Below are positions 7,321 through 13,735 of a stretch of 64,000 nucleotides of DNA, piece by piece. The notes below the pieces were generated by a model. The model did no database searches and had not been told where the DNA came from. It saw only the letters and a list, made by a program, of their open reading frames with translations. The translations under genes and the position numbers were made by a program. Origin of the DNA: Prochlorococcus sp. AG-402-K10 (GTDB lineage: Bacteria; Cyanobacteriota; Cyanobacteriia; PCC-6307; Cyanobiaceae); NCBI GenBank assembly GCA_003216835.1, contig QCIF01000001.1, positions 1-64,000 of the forward strand. The letters are read 5' to 3'. The first letter of the stretch is position 1; each line of letters starts with the position of its first letter.

Positions 7321-8064
7321 ATGAAAGAAACTGATGAGATAAAAAAAAAGATTTTTCAAATCGCTGCCGTAACTGATAGAGGACAAAGACTAAATAAATT
7401 AATAGCTCCAGTCTATCAAGACAAACTAATTGAAATGGTTGATTTAATAGAAAGTCTTAAAATTTACAGCTCAGAAATATCAGAGGAATCATTATCTGGA
7501 GAATGGGAATTAATTTATTCAAATGTTGAATTATTCCGTAGTTCTCCTTTTTTTCTTGCTATCGAAAAAGCATTAAATAATGAATTTAAAAGTAATCTTT
7601 TTTTTAAATTGCATCAATTACAAGTTGGATCATTTGGTATCTCTACAATTGGAAGAATTGTTCAAAAGATTGATTTTGATAAAAAAGAATTTATATCAAC
7701 ATTTGACACTACAATATTTGGGCTCACAACAATCCCCGTTTTAGGTTGGTTCAAACTTTTGCCTACTTTTGGAGGAAGAGTTATTACCTTGTCAGAAAAT
7801 TTGGTCTTAGAGGATAAGTTGCTCAAAATGAATTTGAAGAAAACCAAAGTATCTAAAATTGATGGGCTTAATAAAATTCCTTTATTCAGTAAATTACTTA
7901 TGGAGAGGTGGTACCCAGTTAAAGAAGTATGGGAAAAATTACCTTGGAATAAAGTAAGTCCATCATGCTCATTATCAATAAATTATATAGATGATGAATT
8001 AAGAATAACGAAAGATCTATATGGAAATATTTTTATTTATATAAGGCCAACAAAATCAATTTAA
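7321..8064 (+). CDS. PAP/fibrillin-family (plastid-lipid-associated type) protein
   Basis: A 247-residue protein. The N-terminal helices (IKKKIFQIAAVTDRGQRLNK) and the following LSGEWELIYSNVELFRSSPFF segment match the lipocalin-like PAP/fibrillin family of cyanobacteria and plastids. The family associates with thylakoids or lipid globules and binds lipids or prenylquinones. The C-terminal YIDDELRITKDLYGNIFIYIR is the usual closing strand pair with D.LRi.rg..g..fv. No signal peptide is present, as expected for a peripheral protein. Confidence 0.8.
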   Translation: MKETDEIKKKIFQIAAVTDRGQRLNKLIAPVYQDKLIEMVDLIESLKIYSSEISEESLSGEWELIYSNVELFRSSPFFLAIEKALNNEFKSNLFFKLHQLQVGSFGISTIGRIVQKIDFDKKEFISTFDTTIFGLTTIPVLGWFKLLPTFGGRVITLSENLVLEDKLLKMNLKKTKVSKIDGLNKIPLFSKLLMERWYPVKEVWEKLPWNKVSPSCSLSINYIDDELRITKDLYGNIFIYIRPTKSI

Positions 8065-8155
8065 GAAAAATAATCGACCTAAAGCTTAATTTTTTATGAA
8101 ATAACAAACCTTTTTTATTAATTTAAGTTATGTTCATAATGAACATTTTTAAATT

Positions 8156-8470
8156 ATGATTAATAAACAAGAAAAAAATTCTGTTGTAAGAGGAATATTT
8201 TTAATAGGAGGTTGGGGCCTTGGCTTAGACAGATTCTATGAAGGTGATAAGAAAGGAGGAGTTTTATCAATAATAGGTTGGAGTATTACCTTATTTAGCT
8301 TCTTATTTCTCAAATGTTCGGGATATGAATACGTTGATGGTGTAAAAAATTATTCTGATTATTCTCCTAATCCTTTAATTATTCTTCCATTAATTGCAGG
8401 TGCTTATGGAGGGTTTCTCATAATTAAAAAAGCGTTTAAATTAGCTAAGCAGTTTGAAAATGCTGAATAA
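8156..8470 (+). CDS. TM2-domain-like membrane protein
   Basis: A 104-residue protein with two or three membrane segments. The sequence GGWGLGLDRFYEGDKKGGVLSI resembles the TM2 domain, whose signature is a first helix ending G..G.DRFY.G....G.lk. A third hydrophobic stretch (about residues 72-90) follows a polar loop. TM2 proteins are widespread and have no agreed bacterial function. The gene is monocistronic as far as can be seen. Confidence 0.7.
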   Translation: MINKQEKNSVVRGIFLIGGWGLGLDRFYEGDKKGGVLSIIGWSITLFSFLFLKCSGYEYVDGVKNYSDYSPNPLIILPLIAGAYGGFLIIKKAFKLAKQFENAE

Positions 8471-8484
8471 AATTGATTTAAAAG

Positions 8485-8646
8485 TCAAGATAATAATCCA
8501 GTACCTTGTAAGAACAACTTAAATAAGAAAATTACTAACAAATTTACTATAGCTAAAGCTACAAATCCATTTCGCTTATTTACATCTAACTTTTTAATTA
8601 AATTAGAGAGGTAAACCACTGGATTTTCCAGTTCATTCTTATCCAA
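8485..8646 (-). CDS. Small membrane protein, possibly a diverged high-light-inducible type
   Basis: A 53-residue ORF that requires a TTG start at 8646 (MDKNELENPVVYLSNLIKKL and onward). The C-terminal half KRNGFVALAIVNLLVIFLFKLFLQGTGLL has one membrane helix. It loosely recalls the Hli pattern (NGr.Am.gf......tGqG.l), but it lacks the Glu-Arg pair that binds chlorophyll in real Hli proteins. It could also be unrelated. No ATG start exists in this frame, which lowers confidence. Confidence 0.4.
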   Translation of the reverse strand: MDKNELENPVVYLSNLIKKLDVNKRNGFVALAIVNLLVIFLFKLFLQGTGLLS

Positions 8647-8744
8647 GTTTTCTAGATTTATTAATTTGACATGAAAATATCATAGTTTCTTTAAAGAATC
8701 AAAAATGTAAAGGAATAGTTAAGAAAGAATAACTATATTTATAC

Positions 8745-9095
8745 TCACAATATTCCTGCATTTTTTAAGTAGGCCTTACCAATATTTGCAATTGCTAAAA
8801 AGACACTCAAATTAATCAATAAGATTATTAGTAAAGCTAACATTTTTTGATTAGGATTTGTTGTGATCCCATCAATTCCTTCATTACGGAATCTCTCAAA
8901 AAGAGATTTTATGGGTAGTAATTTTAATTCTTGGGAATTAAGATTTGATTTTTGTTGTAAAACATTTTGATCACTTGATTTTTCAAGGAATTCAGAAAAT
9001 GCTTGGACATTTTGCTCATTTTTAATGTCTTTCTCAATCTTAGGGGATGATTCTTTTGAATTATCTTCCTCATTAGTTAGTTTTGATTCTTCCAA
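8745..9095 (-). CDS. C-terminally anchored acidic hypothetical protein
   Basis: A 116-residue protein. The first 60 residues are acidic and Ser/Asn/Gln-rich. A basic amphipathic segment (IKSLFERFRNEG, near 62) follows, and one membrane helix lies near the C-terminus (about residues 86-104). It therefore looks tail-anchored with a cytoplasmic N-terminal domain. No family is recognised. Confidence 0.5.
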   Translation of the reverse strand: MEESKLTNEEDNSKESSPKIEKDIKNEQNVQAFSEFLEKSSDQNVLQQKSNLNSQELKLLPIKSLFERFRNEGIDGITTNPNQKMLALLIILLINLSVFLAIANIGKAYLKNAGIL

Positions 9096-9262
9096 ATTAG
9101 TTATAAATTCTAGGTATATATTACACTATAAAAATATACTCTATAAATTACTGAGAGGGTTTACTATCATTAAAATACTCTTTTACAAAATAGTATATTT
9201 TATTTATCCTATGGAAATTTAATAATTTTAAACTAAAACTATTAAATTATTTTTTATTTTAT

Positions 9263-9466
9263 ATGCTTGATAAAAATACAAAAAAAAAATGTGAAAATAA
9301 TCCTTCAATAAGAGACCTCAAAATTAGAAATATTGAACATGCTATTGATCAAGCTGAAAAAATTATTAAAGAATCAAAAGTTGGTTCAGCTGAATTAAGT
9401 TTTTTAAAAAGAAAAATATGTGACTCATTGCAAGATTTAGAGATCCTATACTTAATGAAAAAATAA
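9263..9466 (+). CDS. Small helical hypothetical protein
   Basis: A 67-residue, highly charged protein predicted to be nearly all helix (IRDLKIRNIEHAIDQAEKII, then AELSFLKRKICDSLQDLEIL), so it may form a helical hairpin. No signal peptide or membrane helix. No family is recognised. Confidence 0.5.
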   Translation: MLDKNTKKKCENNPSIRDLKIRNIEHAIDQAEKIIKESKVGSAELSFLKRKICDSLQDLEILYLMKK

Positions 9467-9522
9467 TAAGGAATATATAATAAAAATAATTATTAAAAAA
9501 AGATTTGCACCTTATGTAAATT

Positions 9523-9807
9523 TTATTTTTGATCTAATTTGTGATCAATAAAGTTAATCAAAGGGATCATAAAATTAGCATTTATACCAACAGTGCACCA
9601 TATATACGTGATAAAAAAAAGAATTTTTATATATAAATTAGGAGGTAAGGTAATAAATATTTTTAAAAACCCACCAATAAATAATATTAATATTCCAATT
9701 TGCAAAAGGCCTTTAGCTATCCAAATAATTCCATGTTTTTTTATATTCTTATAGGACCAAAAAGAAAGTAAACCTAATCCTAGTAAGAAAATAAGCTTTA
9801 TTATCAT
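9523..9807 (-). CDS. Small multi-span membrane protein
   Basis: A 94-residue protein with about three hydrophobic helices (residues 2-18, 33-53 and 58-78) and short basic loops. No family motif is recognised. Confidence 0.5.
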   Translation of the reverse strand: MIIKLIFLLGLGLLSFWSYKNIKKHGIIWIAKGLLQIGILILFIGGFLKIFITLPPNLYIKILFFITYIWCTVGINANFMIPLINFIDHKLDQK

Positions 9808-9942
9808 TTTTCATATAATATTTTCTAATAATAATACCTATTAGAATGCAAGTTATAAATTATTACTTTTTTTCTAAGGAAATTTTATAAATATAAAAAA
9901 GCTAGAAAGATAACATCATAATATAATTATGATCGACGGTTA

Positions 9943-10326
9943 CTAAAACATCTTTTCTTTTAATAAATCAATTCTGTTTTGATTTACTCCTAAGTCGCTT
10001 TCACCAACTCTTGATTCTGATCTTATTAGCAATTTTTTTAATTCAGGTAAATAAGACACCTCTAAGTCGTCAACATACTTCATCCATTTGCTAGTTACCT
10101 CAGCATGAAGATAATCTCGATTAAGTTCTACAATTTCTGTGCGTGGAGTAATTGCAATAATTGATTGAATTGCTTCAAAAGGATTCTCACTATTTCTAAC
10201 ATCCCATTCTTCTCTTACACAGTGAGCAACTTCTATACACGGTTTTAACTCTACTTGATAGGCCAATGATGACTCAGGATATAGAAAACTTGTAAACATT
10301 AAAATAATTAGATAAATTATTTTCAT
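9943..10326 (-). CDS. DUF1499-type exported protein
   Basis: A 127-residue protein with a signal peptide (residues 1-22, ending SLA). The mature part fits DUF1499: PCIEVAHCVREEWDV at the start, then AIQSIIAITPRTEIVELNRDYLHAEVTSKWMKYVDDLEVSYLPE, and an ESRVGESDLGVNQNRIDLL end (S.SR.G.sDlGvNr.Ri). Function of the family is unknown. A terminator-like hairpin lies 32 bases upstream of its start, separating it from the small-RNA region. Confidence 0.75.
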   Translation of the reverse strand: MKIIYLIILMFTSFLYPESSLAYQVELKPCIEVAHCVREEWDVRNSENPFEAIQSIIAITPRTEIVELNRDYLHAEVTSKWMKYVDDLEVSYLPELKKLLIRSESRVGESDLGVNQNRIDLLKEKMF

Positions 10327-10353
10327 AAATCTAATAAATTTCCAAAATACTAA

Positions 10354-10462
10354 TAAAAAAAAGATCTCTCAATGAGAGATCTTTTTAATAAACTGATTTA
10401 AATCAAGTGTATCCTTGTTTCCACTGATTAAAATCAGTTCCTCCTACACACTTTTCTAATAT
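10354..10462 (-). ncRNA. Candidate small RNA with GGAAACA motif
   Basis: On the minus strand this stretch holds two near-palindromic hairpins (ACTGATT-type arms at 10422-10437 and 10392-10405) around the segment GTGGAAACAAGGATACAC, and ends in a strong hairpin with a T tract. There is no ORF. The GGAAACA loop recalls the Yfr2-type RNAs of Prochlorococcus, which carry that sequence in an unpaired loop, but only one copy is present here and I cannot confirm membership. The 5' end is a guess. Confidence 0.35.
10358..10386. terminator. Bidirectional intrinsic terminator
   Basis: Perfect 13-bp inverted repeat (AAAAAGATCTCTC / GAGAGATCTTTTT) with a three-base loop. Runs of T follow the stem in both directions, longer on the minus strand. 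It is placed to end a leftward transcript just before the DUF1499 gene. Confidence 0.75.
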
Positions 10463-10527
10463 CCCATCAATAACAGAAGAATGCGATACATATTAGGACT
10501 CTATATTAACTGTCACATAGCAAGAGA

Positions 10528-10603
10528 AACAAAAAGTACTCAAAGAATTACCTTGAGTACTTTAAAGTATCAGAAAAAATGTGTGAGGAGTTTCTGATAG
10601 GTA
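10528..10603 (-). ncRNA. Candidate Yfr1-like small RNA
   Basis: On the minus strand the 11-base sequence ACTCCTCACAC (10581-10591) is identical to the core of Yfr1. It lies largely in the loop of a hairpin whose 9-base arms (TATCAGAAA at 10591-10599, TTTCTGATA at 10568-10576 read on the minus strand) pair perfectly. An 11-bp terminator stem (10533-10543 with 10553-10563) followed by TTTTTG comes next. An AT-rich -10-like element (TAGATTAT) lies just upstream at about 10603-10610. No ORF exists. The layout (exposed core plus terminator) is that of a trans-acting small RNA. Ends are approximate. Confidence 0.55.
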
Positions 10604-11049
10604 TAATCTACTCCTCGAGTAATTTAAAAGCTTAGAGTATAAATTACTAATTATTCTTTAATCTGCAAATAAATCTCTTTCATCTTCAAAAATATAAATA
10701 ATATGCTTTATTTTGTATTAAACCAAATCTTATAAAAATAGTTTTTATTATTTCTACAATTTTTCTTGTTTATATTTTTGGGGAAATTGTAATATATTCG
10801 ATTAATTATATAGCTAAAAATCCAGATAAATACTTACATATTCATAAGAATCTATAACTTAATATACTTTATATTTAGGGAATATATTCATAAATAATTA
10901 ATAGAATTAATACATAATTAATTCACTGCAATTTAAGAAAACTAATAATAATTTTCTAAACGAAATTCTCTAAATTGAGTATAAATCCACTTCAAATAAG
11001 TAATAAAAATGATTTATATATATAAATAAAGATAGATTTTGCTATAAAA
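10604..11049. other. Intergenic stretch, no gene with a standard start
   Basis: About 445 bases of very AT-rich DNA. A hydrophobic open frame runs from about 10725 to 10859 on the plus strand (IKIVFIISTIFLVYIFGEIV and onward), but it has no ATG, GTG or TTG. I see nothing else that I can support. Confidence 0.3.
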
Positions 11050-11184
11050 ATGAAAAATACATCAATTATTACTCTTGATAGGCCTTTTAAAGAATTTAAA
11101 AGTGAACATAAATATCAAATCCTCGAGGATTATTGGAAGAAAAGAAAGAAGGAATGTGAAAAGAATCTCTCAAAATTTTGCTAA
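11050..11184 (+). CDS. Small basic hypothetical protein (44 aa)
   Basis: ATG at 11050. The peptide begins MKNTSIITLDRPFKEFKSEH and ends in a Lys/Glu-rich helix with two cysteines. It sits nine bases upstream of the next gene on the same strand, so the two may be translated from one message. No family is recognised. Confidence 0.4.
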   Translation: MKNTSIITLDRPFKEFKSEHKYQILEDYWKKRKKECEKNLSKFC

Positions 11185-11193
11185 CTTGATATT

Positions 11194-11442
11194 ATGAATT
11201 TTATTTTTTCCCTTTTATTAGCTGCTGTGATGTGGGTCCAAGTTCCACAATGGGACGCTGATTGGTCAAAATGTGCTGTTGATGTTCCTGATGCATCGTG
11301 TCACTGGTATGTAGCTTCACCTGATAATACTTTTGGGGAAGGTTTTGACTGGGAAGAAGCTCCATGGTTTGACGCTAATGGCTTACATGATGTTGCACAA
11401 ATCAGCAAGGAATCTGTTGTTGAAAAGCTTCAAAATAATTAA
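11194..11442 (+). CDS. Small exported Trp-rich protein
   Basis: An 82-residue protein with a short hydrophobic N-terminus (residues 2-16). The mature part is acidic and unusually rich in Trp and Asp (WVQVPQWDADWSKCAVDVPD, later GFDWEEAPWFDANGLHDVAQ), with two cysteines that could pair. GC content is higher than in its neighbours, which suggests stronger selection or expression. I do not recognise the family. Confidence 0.55.
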   Translation: MNFIFSLLLAAVMWVQVPQWDADWSKCAVDVPDASCHWYVASPDNTFGEGFDWEEAPWFDANGLHDVAQISKESVVEKLQNN

Positions 11443-11582
11443 TTTATTTTTTTCTTCAATTAACTATAAAAGTATTTTAATTTAATTTTTTAATGGTTAA
11501 TTTTAAATTAAGTTCAAAAAATATATGTGTATCTAATTGAGCTGAAGCATTAACTTCTGACTGAAAATTTAAAATTTATTAA

Positions 11583-12365
11583 TTAGCGAAATTTAGGAAT
11601 CAAAAGTGATGCAACGCAAATAACACTAATCGCGGGGCCAGGAGATAAGTTAAAAATAATCGAAAGAATAAAACCTAATAATGAGATACATAATCCAAAA
11701 AACGATGACCTAATCATTGCAATTCTGAGACTTTGAGCCTTATTTAGGCCTAACAAGGTAGGGGTTGAGAGAAGTGCAATTACAAGGATTACTCCAACAG
11801 CTGACATCGAGCTAACAATTACTAATGCAGTAGTGAAGCTAAGGGCAAGATTTAATAAAGAAACATTTATACCACTAGCTGATGCACCTTCTGGATCTAA
11901 TCCAACATATACAACTTTTTCGTATCCGAAAGTCATCAAAATTATAAAAGCTAGAAATGCAATTATTGTTCTAAGTAAATCACCAAAATTTGCTGTCAAC
12001 AAATCTCCAAATAGTACTGCCTCCAAATCTATTCTTATTCCGAGTAGAGGAATAATAAGAACTCCAAATCCAAGCATTCCAGCAAGAATAGTATTCATAA
12101 CTGCTTCATAATTTTCACTTTTTCTATTAGTTAAACTTTCAGCAAATACAGAGCCTAGAAGACCACTAATAACTCCTCCAATAGAAGGATGTACTCCTAG
12201 TGCTAGTGCTAGTGCTAGTCCAGGCAAGACACAATGAGAAATTAAATTAACTTGTAATAATCTTTTATGAGTGATTAATACAGTTCCCATTGCTGGGCAT
12301 AAGATTCCTGTAAAAACAGTTATTATTAATGGAACAAGCCACCAGTTGTTATTTATAAAAGACAT
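11583..12365 (-). CDS. znuB: Zinc/manganese-type ABC transporter permease (ZnuB-like)
   Basis: Membrane permease of the ABC-3 family, which moves Zn or Mn ions together with the ATPase and binding protein encoded nearby. The 260 residues form about seven to eight helices. The family pattern is visible: LITHKRLLQVNLISHCVLPG near residue 28, then GYEKVVYVGLDPEGASASGI near 147, and VGVILVIALLSTPTLLG near 190. Its start codon is only 17 bases from the zur start on the other strand, so its promoter would lie within zur or it is read from the znuC promoter. A (GCTAGT)-type repeat codes for an Ala-Leu run near residue 50. Zinc rather than manganese is inferred from the Zur-type regulator and box. 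Confidence 0.87.
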   Translation of the reverse strand: MSFINNNWWLVPLIITVFTGILCPAMGTVLITHKRLLQVNLISHCVLPGLALALALGVHPSIGGVISGLLGSVFAESLTNRKSENYEAVMNTILAGMLGFGVLIIPLLGIRIDLEAVLFGDLLTANFGDLLRTIIAFLAFIILMTFGYEKVVYVGLDPEGASASGINVSLLNLALSFTTALVIVSSMSAVGVILVIALLSTPTLLGLNKAQSLRIAMIRSSFFGLCISLLGFILSIIFNLSPGPAISVICVASLLIPKFR

Positions 12366-12382
12366 TATTTGAATGATTCGTT

Positions 12383-12817
12383 ATGATCGAAAATACGAGA
12401 CATAAAAAGATCGTGAAAACTATGATGAGTAATACTGACATTACCAAAAGACAAGAACAACTTCTTGAGGAACTTGATAGATGCGATGATGAATTGAGCG
12501 GACAAGAGTTGCATCGGCAATTGATTAACAAAGGAAAATCTATGGGTTTGACAACTGTTTATAGAAATCTGCAAATTTTGATAAAGCATGGCTTAATTCG
12601 TTCTAGACACCTTCCAACAGGTGAGGTTCTTTATACTCCTGTTGATAGAGATATTCATCATTTAACCTGTGTTCAGTGCGGAGAGACATCGAGAATGGAA
12701 GGTTGTCCTGTAAAAGATATTCAAACTCCTAAAAAAAATCCAGAAAAGTTTCAACTTTTGTTTCATACACTCGAATATTTCGGCCTTTGCCAAAACTGTT
12801 ATCAGGCCCAGAATTAA
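12383..12817 (+). CDS. zur: Fur-family repressor, Zur type
   Basis: Zinc-responsive repressor. 144 residues from the ATG at 12383; an ATG at 12425 is an alternative. The winged helix (SGQELHRQLINKGKSMGLTT then VYRNLQILIKHGLIRSR) is followed by the metal-binding part: HHLTCVQCGETSRMEGCP, and a second pair CQNC near the C-terminus. These two CxxC pairs hold the structural zinc. The setting (permease on one side, ATPase and binding protein on the other, a palindromic box between the last two) makes zinc control of this cluster the natural reading. It should bind DNA when zinc-loaded. Its promoter must lie within the first part of znuB. Confidence 0.87.
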   Translation: MIENTRHKKIVKTMMSNTDITKRQEQLLEELDRCDDELSGQELHRQLINKGKSMGLTTVYRNLQILIKHGLIRSRHLPTGEVLYTPVDRDIHHLTCVQCGETSRMEGCPVKDIQTPKKNPEKFQLLFHTLEYFGLCQNCYQAQN

Positions 12818-12830
12818 AAAGAAACATTTT

Positions 12831-13601
12831 CTAATCACAGATATTATTTTTATTTATTGCGCTAATGTTTATAGAATTTAATTTATCTTTTATTGAATCA
12901 GGACTACCAACGGCCAAAACAGTTTTATCAAGAACTATTACTTGATCATAATTATTTAAAGATTCTCCCCAATCATGGCTGCTGACAAGCAGAGAAAGAC
13001 CCGCATCTGCAAGTTGACGAACAATTTTTAGAAAATCTTCTTTAGCAGGAGGGTCCAATGCGGCGCAAGGTTCATCAAGAAGAAAAATTTTAGCAGGGGA
13101 CATAAGAGTCTTTGCTAGAAGAGCCCTTTGTTGCTGTCCACCTGAAAGAGAATCGAGTCTTCTATTAGCCAAGTTTGCTATACCAACTCTTTGCATAGTC
13201 GCCTCTAATTCACAACATTTATTGATCCAGGCATTAGGATTTGTTAGAAGTGCCTTGATTTGAAAGGGTGCATTACTTCTAGATTTTGAATACTTTATTT
13301 GTCCAAGAGATACTAGTTTTTCTACTGTGATTGGAAACTTCCAATTCATAGAACTTCTTTGAGGCATAAGTGCAACAAGAGATCTTGATTTATATAACTT
13401 GTCCCCATCAATTTTTATTTCCCCTTTGTCTGGGGCATTTTGTCCTTGAAGTATTTTAAGAAGAGTAGATTTACCAGCTCCGTTTGGACCAACTAGCGCT
13501 GTTAAAGTTCCAGGTTTAATCTCAACTGATACTTTATTTAAAGCTGGCTTACTTTTTTTAGTGTATGAATAGGTTAAATTTTCAGCGACTAAAGTAGCCA
13601 T
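12831..13601 (-). CDS. znuC: Zinc ABC transporter ATP-binding protein (ZnuC-like)
   Basis: A 256-residue ATPase that powers the ZnuB-like permease. Walker A GPNGAGKST (38-46), Q-loop around MPQRSS, signature LSGGQQQRALLAKTL, Walker B KIFLLDEPCAALD and the switch His in SSHDW are all present. It points left, converges with the end of zur (13 bases apart) and is divergent from the binding-protein gene. A Zur-like box lies in the 134-base region between them, so both directions can be repressed together. Read-through past its end would cross zur in antisense and reach znuB. Confidence 0.92.
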   Translation of the reverse strand: MATLVAENLTYSYTKKSKPALNKVSVEIKPGTLTALVGPNGAGKSTLLKILQGQNAPDKGEIKIDGDKLYKSRSLVALMPQRSSMNWKFPITVEKLVSLGQIKYSKSRSNAPFQIKALLTNPNAWINKCCELEATMQRVGIANLANRRLDSLSGGQQQRALLAKTLMSPAKIFLLDEPCAALDPPAKEDFLKIVRQLADAGLSLLVSSHDWGESLNNYDQVIVLDKTVLAVGSPDSIKDKLNSINISAINKNNICD

Positions 13602-13671
13602 TAATTAATTTTTAAAATATTCACTTTATAAGCTTACCAATAATAAACGCTTCGTATTCTTTTCATAACAA

Positions 13672-13698
13672 TTGACACCTTTACTTGTAAGTTATAAT
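13672..13698 (+). promoter_or_regulatory. Likely promoter of the zinc-binding protein gene
   Basis: A perfect -35 hexamer TTGACA (13672-13677) and a perfect -10 hexamer TATAAT (13693-13698), spaced by 15 bases, which is a little short. The Zur-like box begins one base after the -10 box, so the repressor would cover the transcription start. Confidence 0.6.
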
Positions 13699-13699
13699 G

Positions 13700-13716
13700 A
13701 AAATGATTATCATTTT
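13700..13716. promoter_or_regulatory. Zur-like operator
   Basis: Perfect 8-1-8 palindrome AAAATGAT-T-ATCATTTT. It resembles the Zur box consensus of cyanobacteria (TGATAATNATTATCA type). It lies between divergent znuC and znuA and directly follows the -10 box of the latter. Confidence 0.75.
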
Positions 13717-13735
13717 TTGGTATCAATAATTTTTT

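Noticed and set aside
9025-9222. Open frame of 65 codons on the plus strand
   Set aside because: Its first third is antisense to a better supported gene, no ribosome site, composition matches chance translation of AT-rich DNA.
10725-10859. Hydrophobic open frame of about 40 codons
   Set aside because: No ATG, GTG or TTG start in frame, and only ATT or ATA would be available; not called, although the peptide looks membrane-like.
12345-12400. Third Zur box between znuB and zur
   Set aside because: AATGATTCGTTATGAT has only weak symmetry and several mismatches to the box at 13700-13716.
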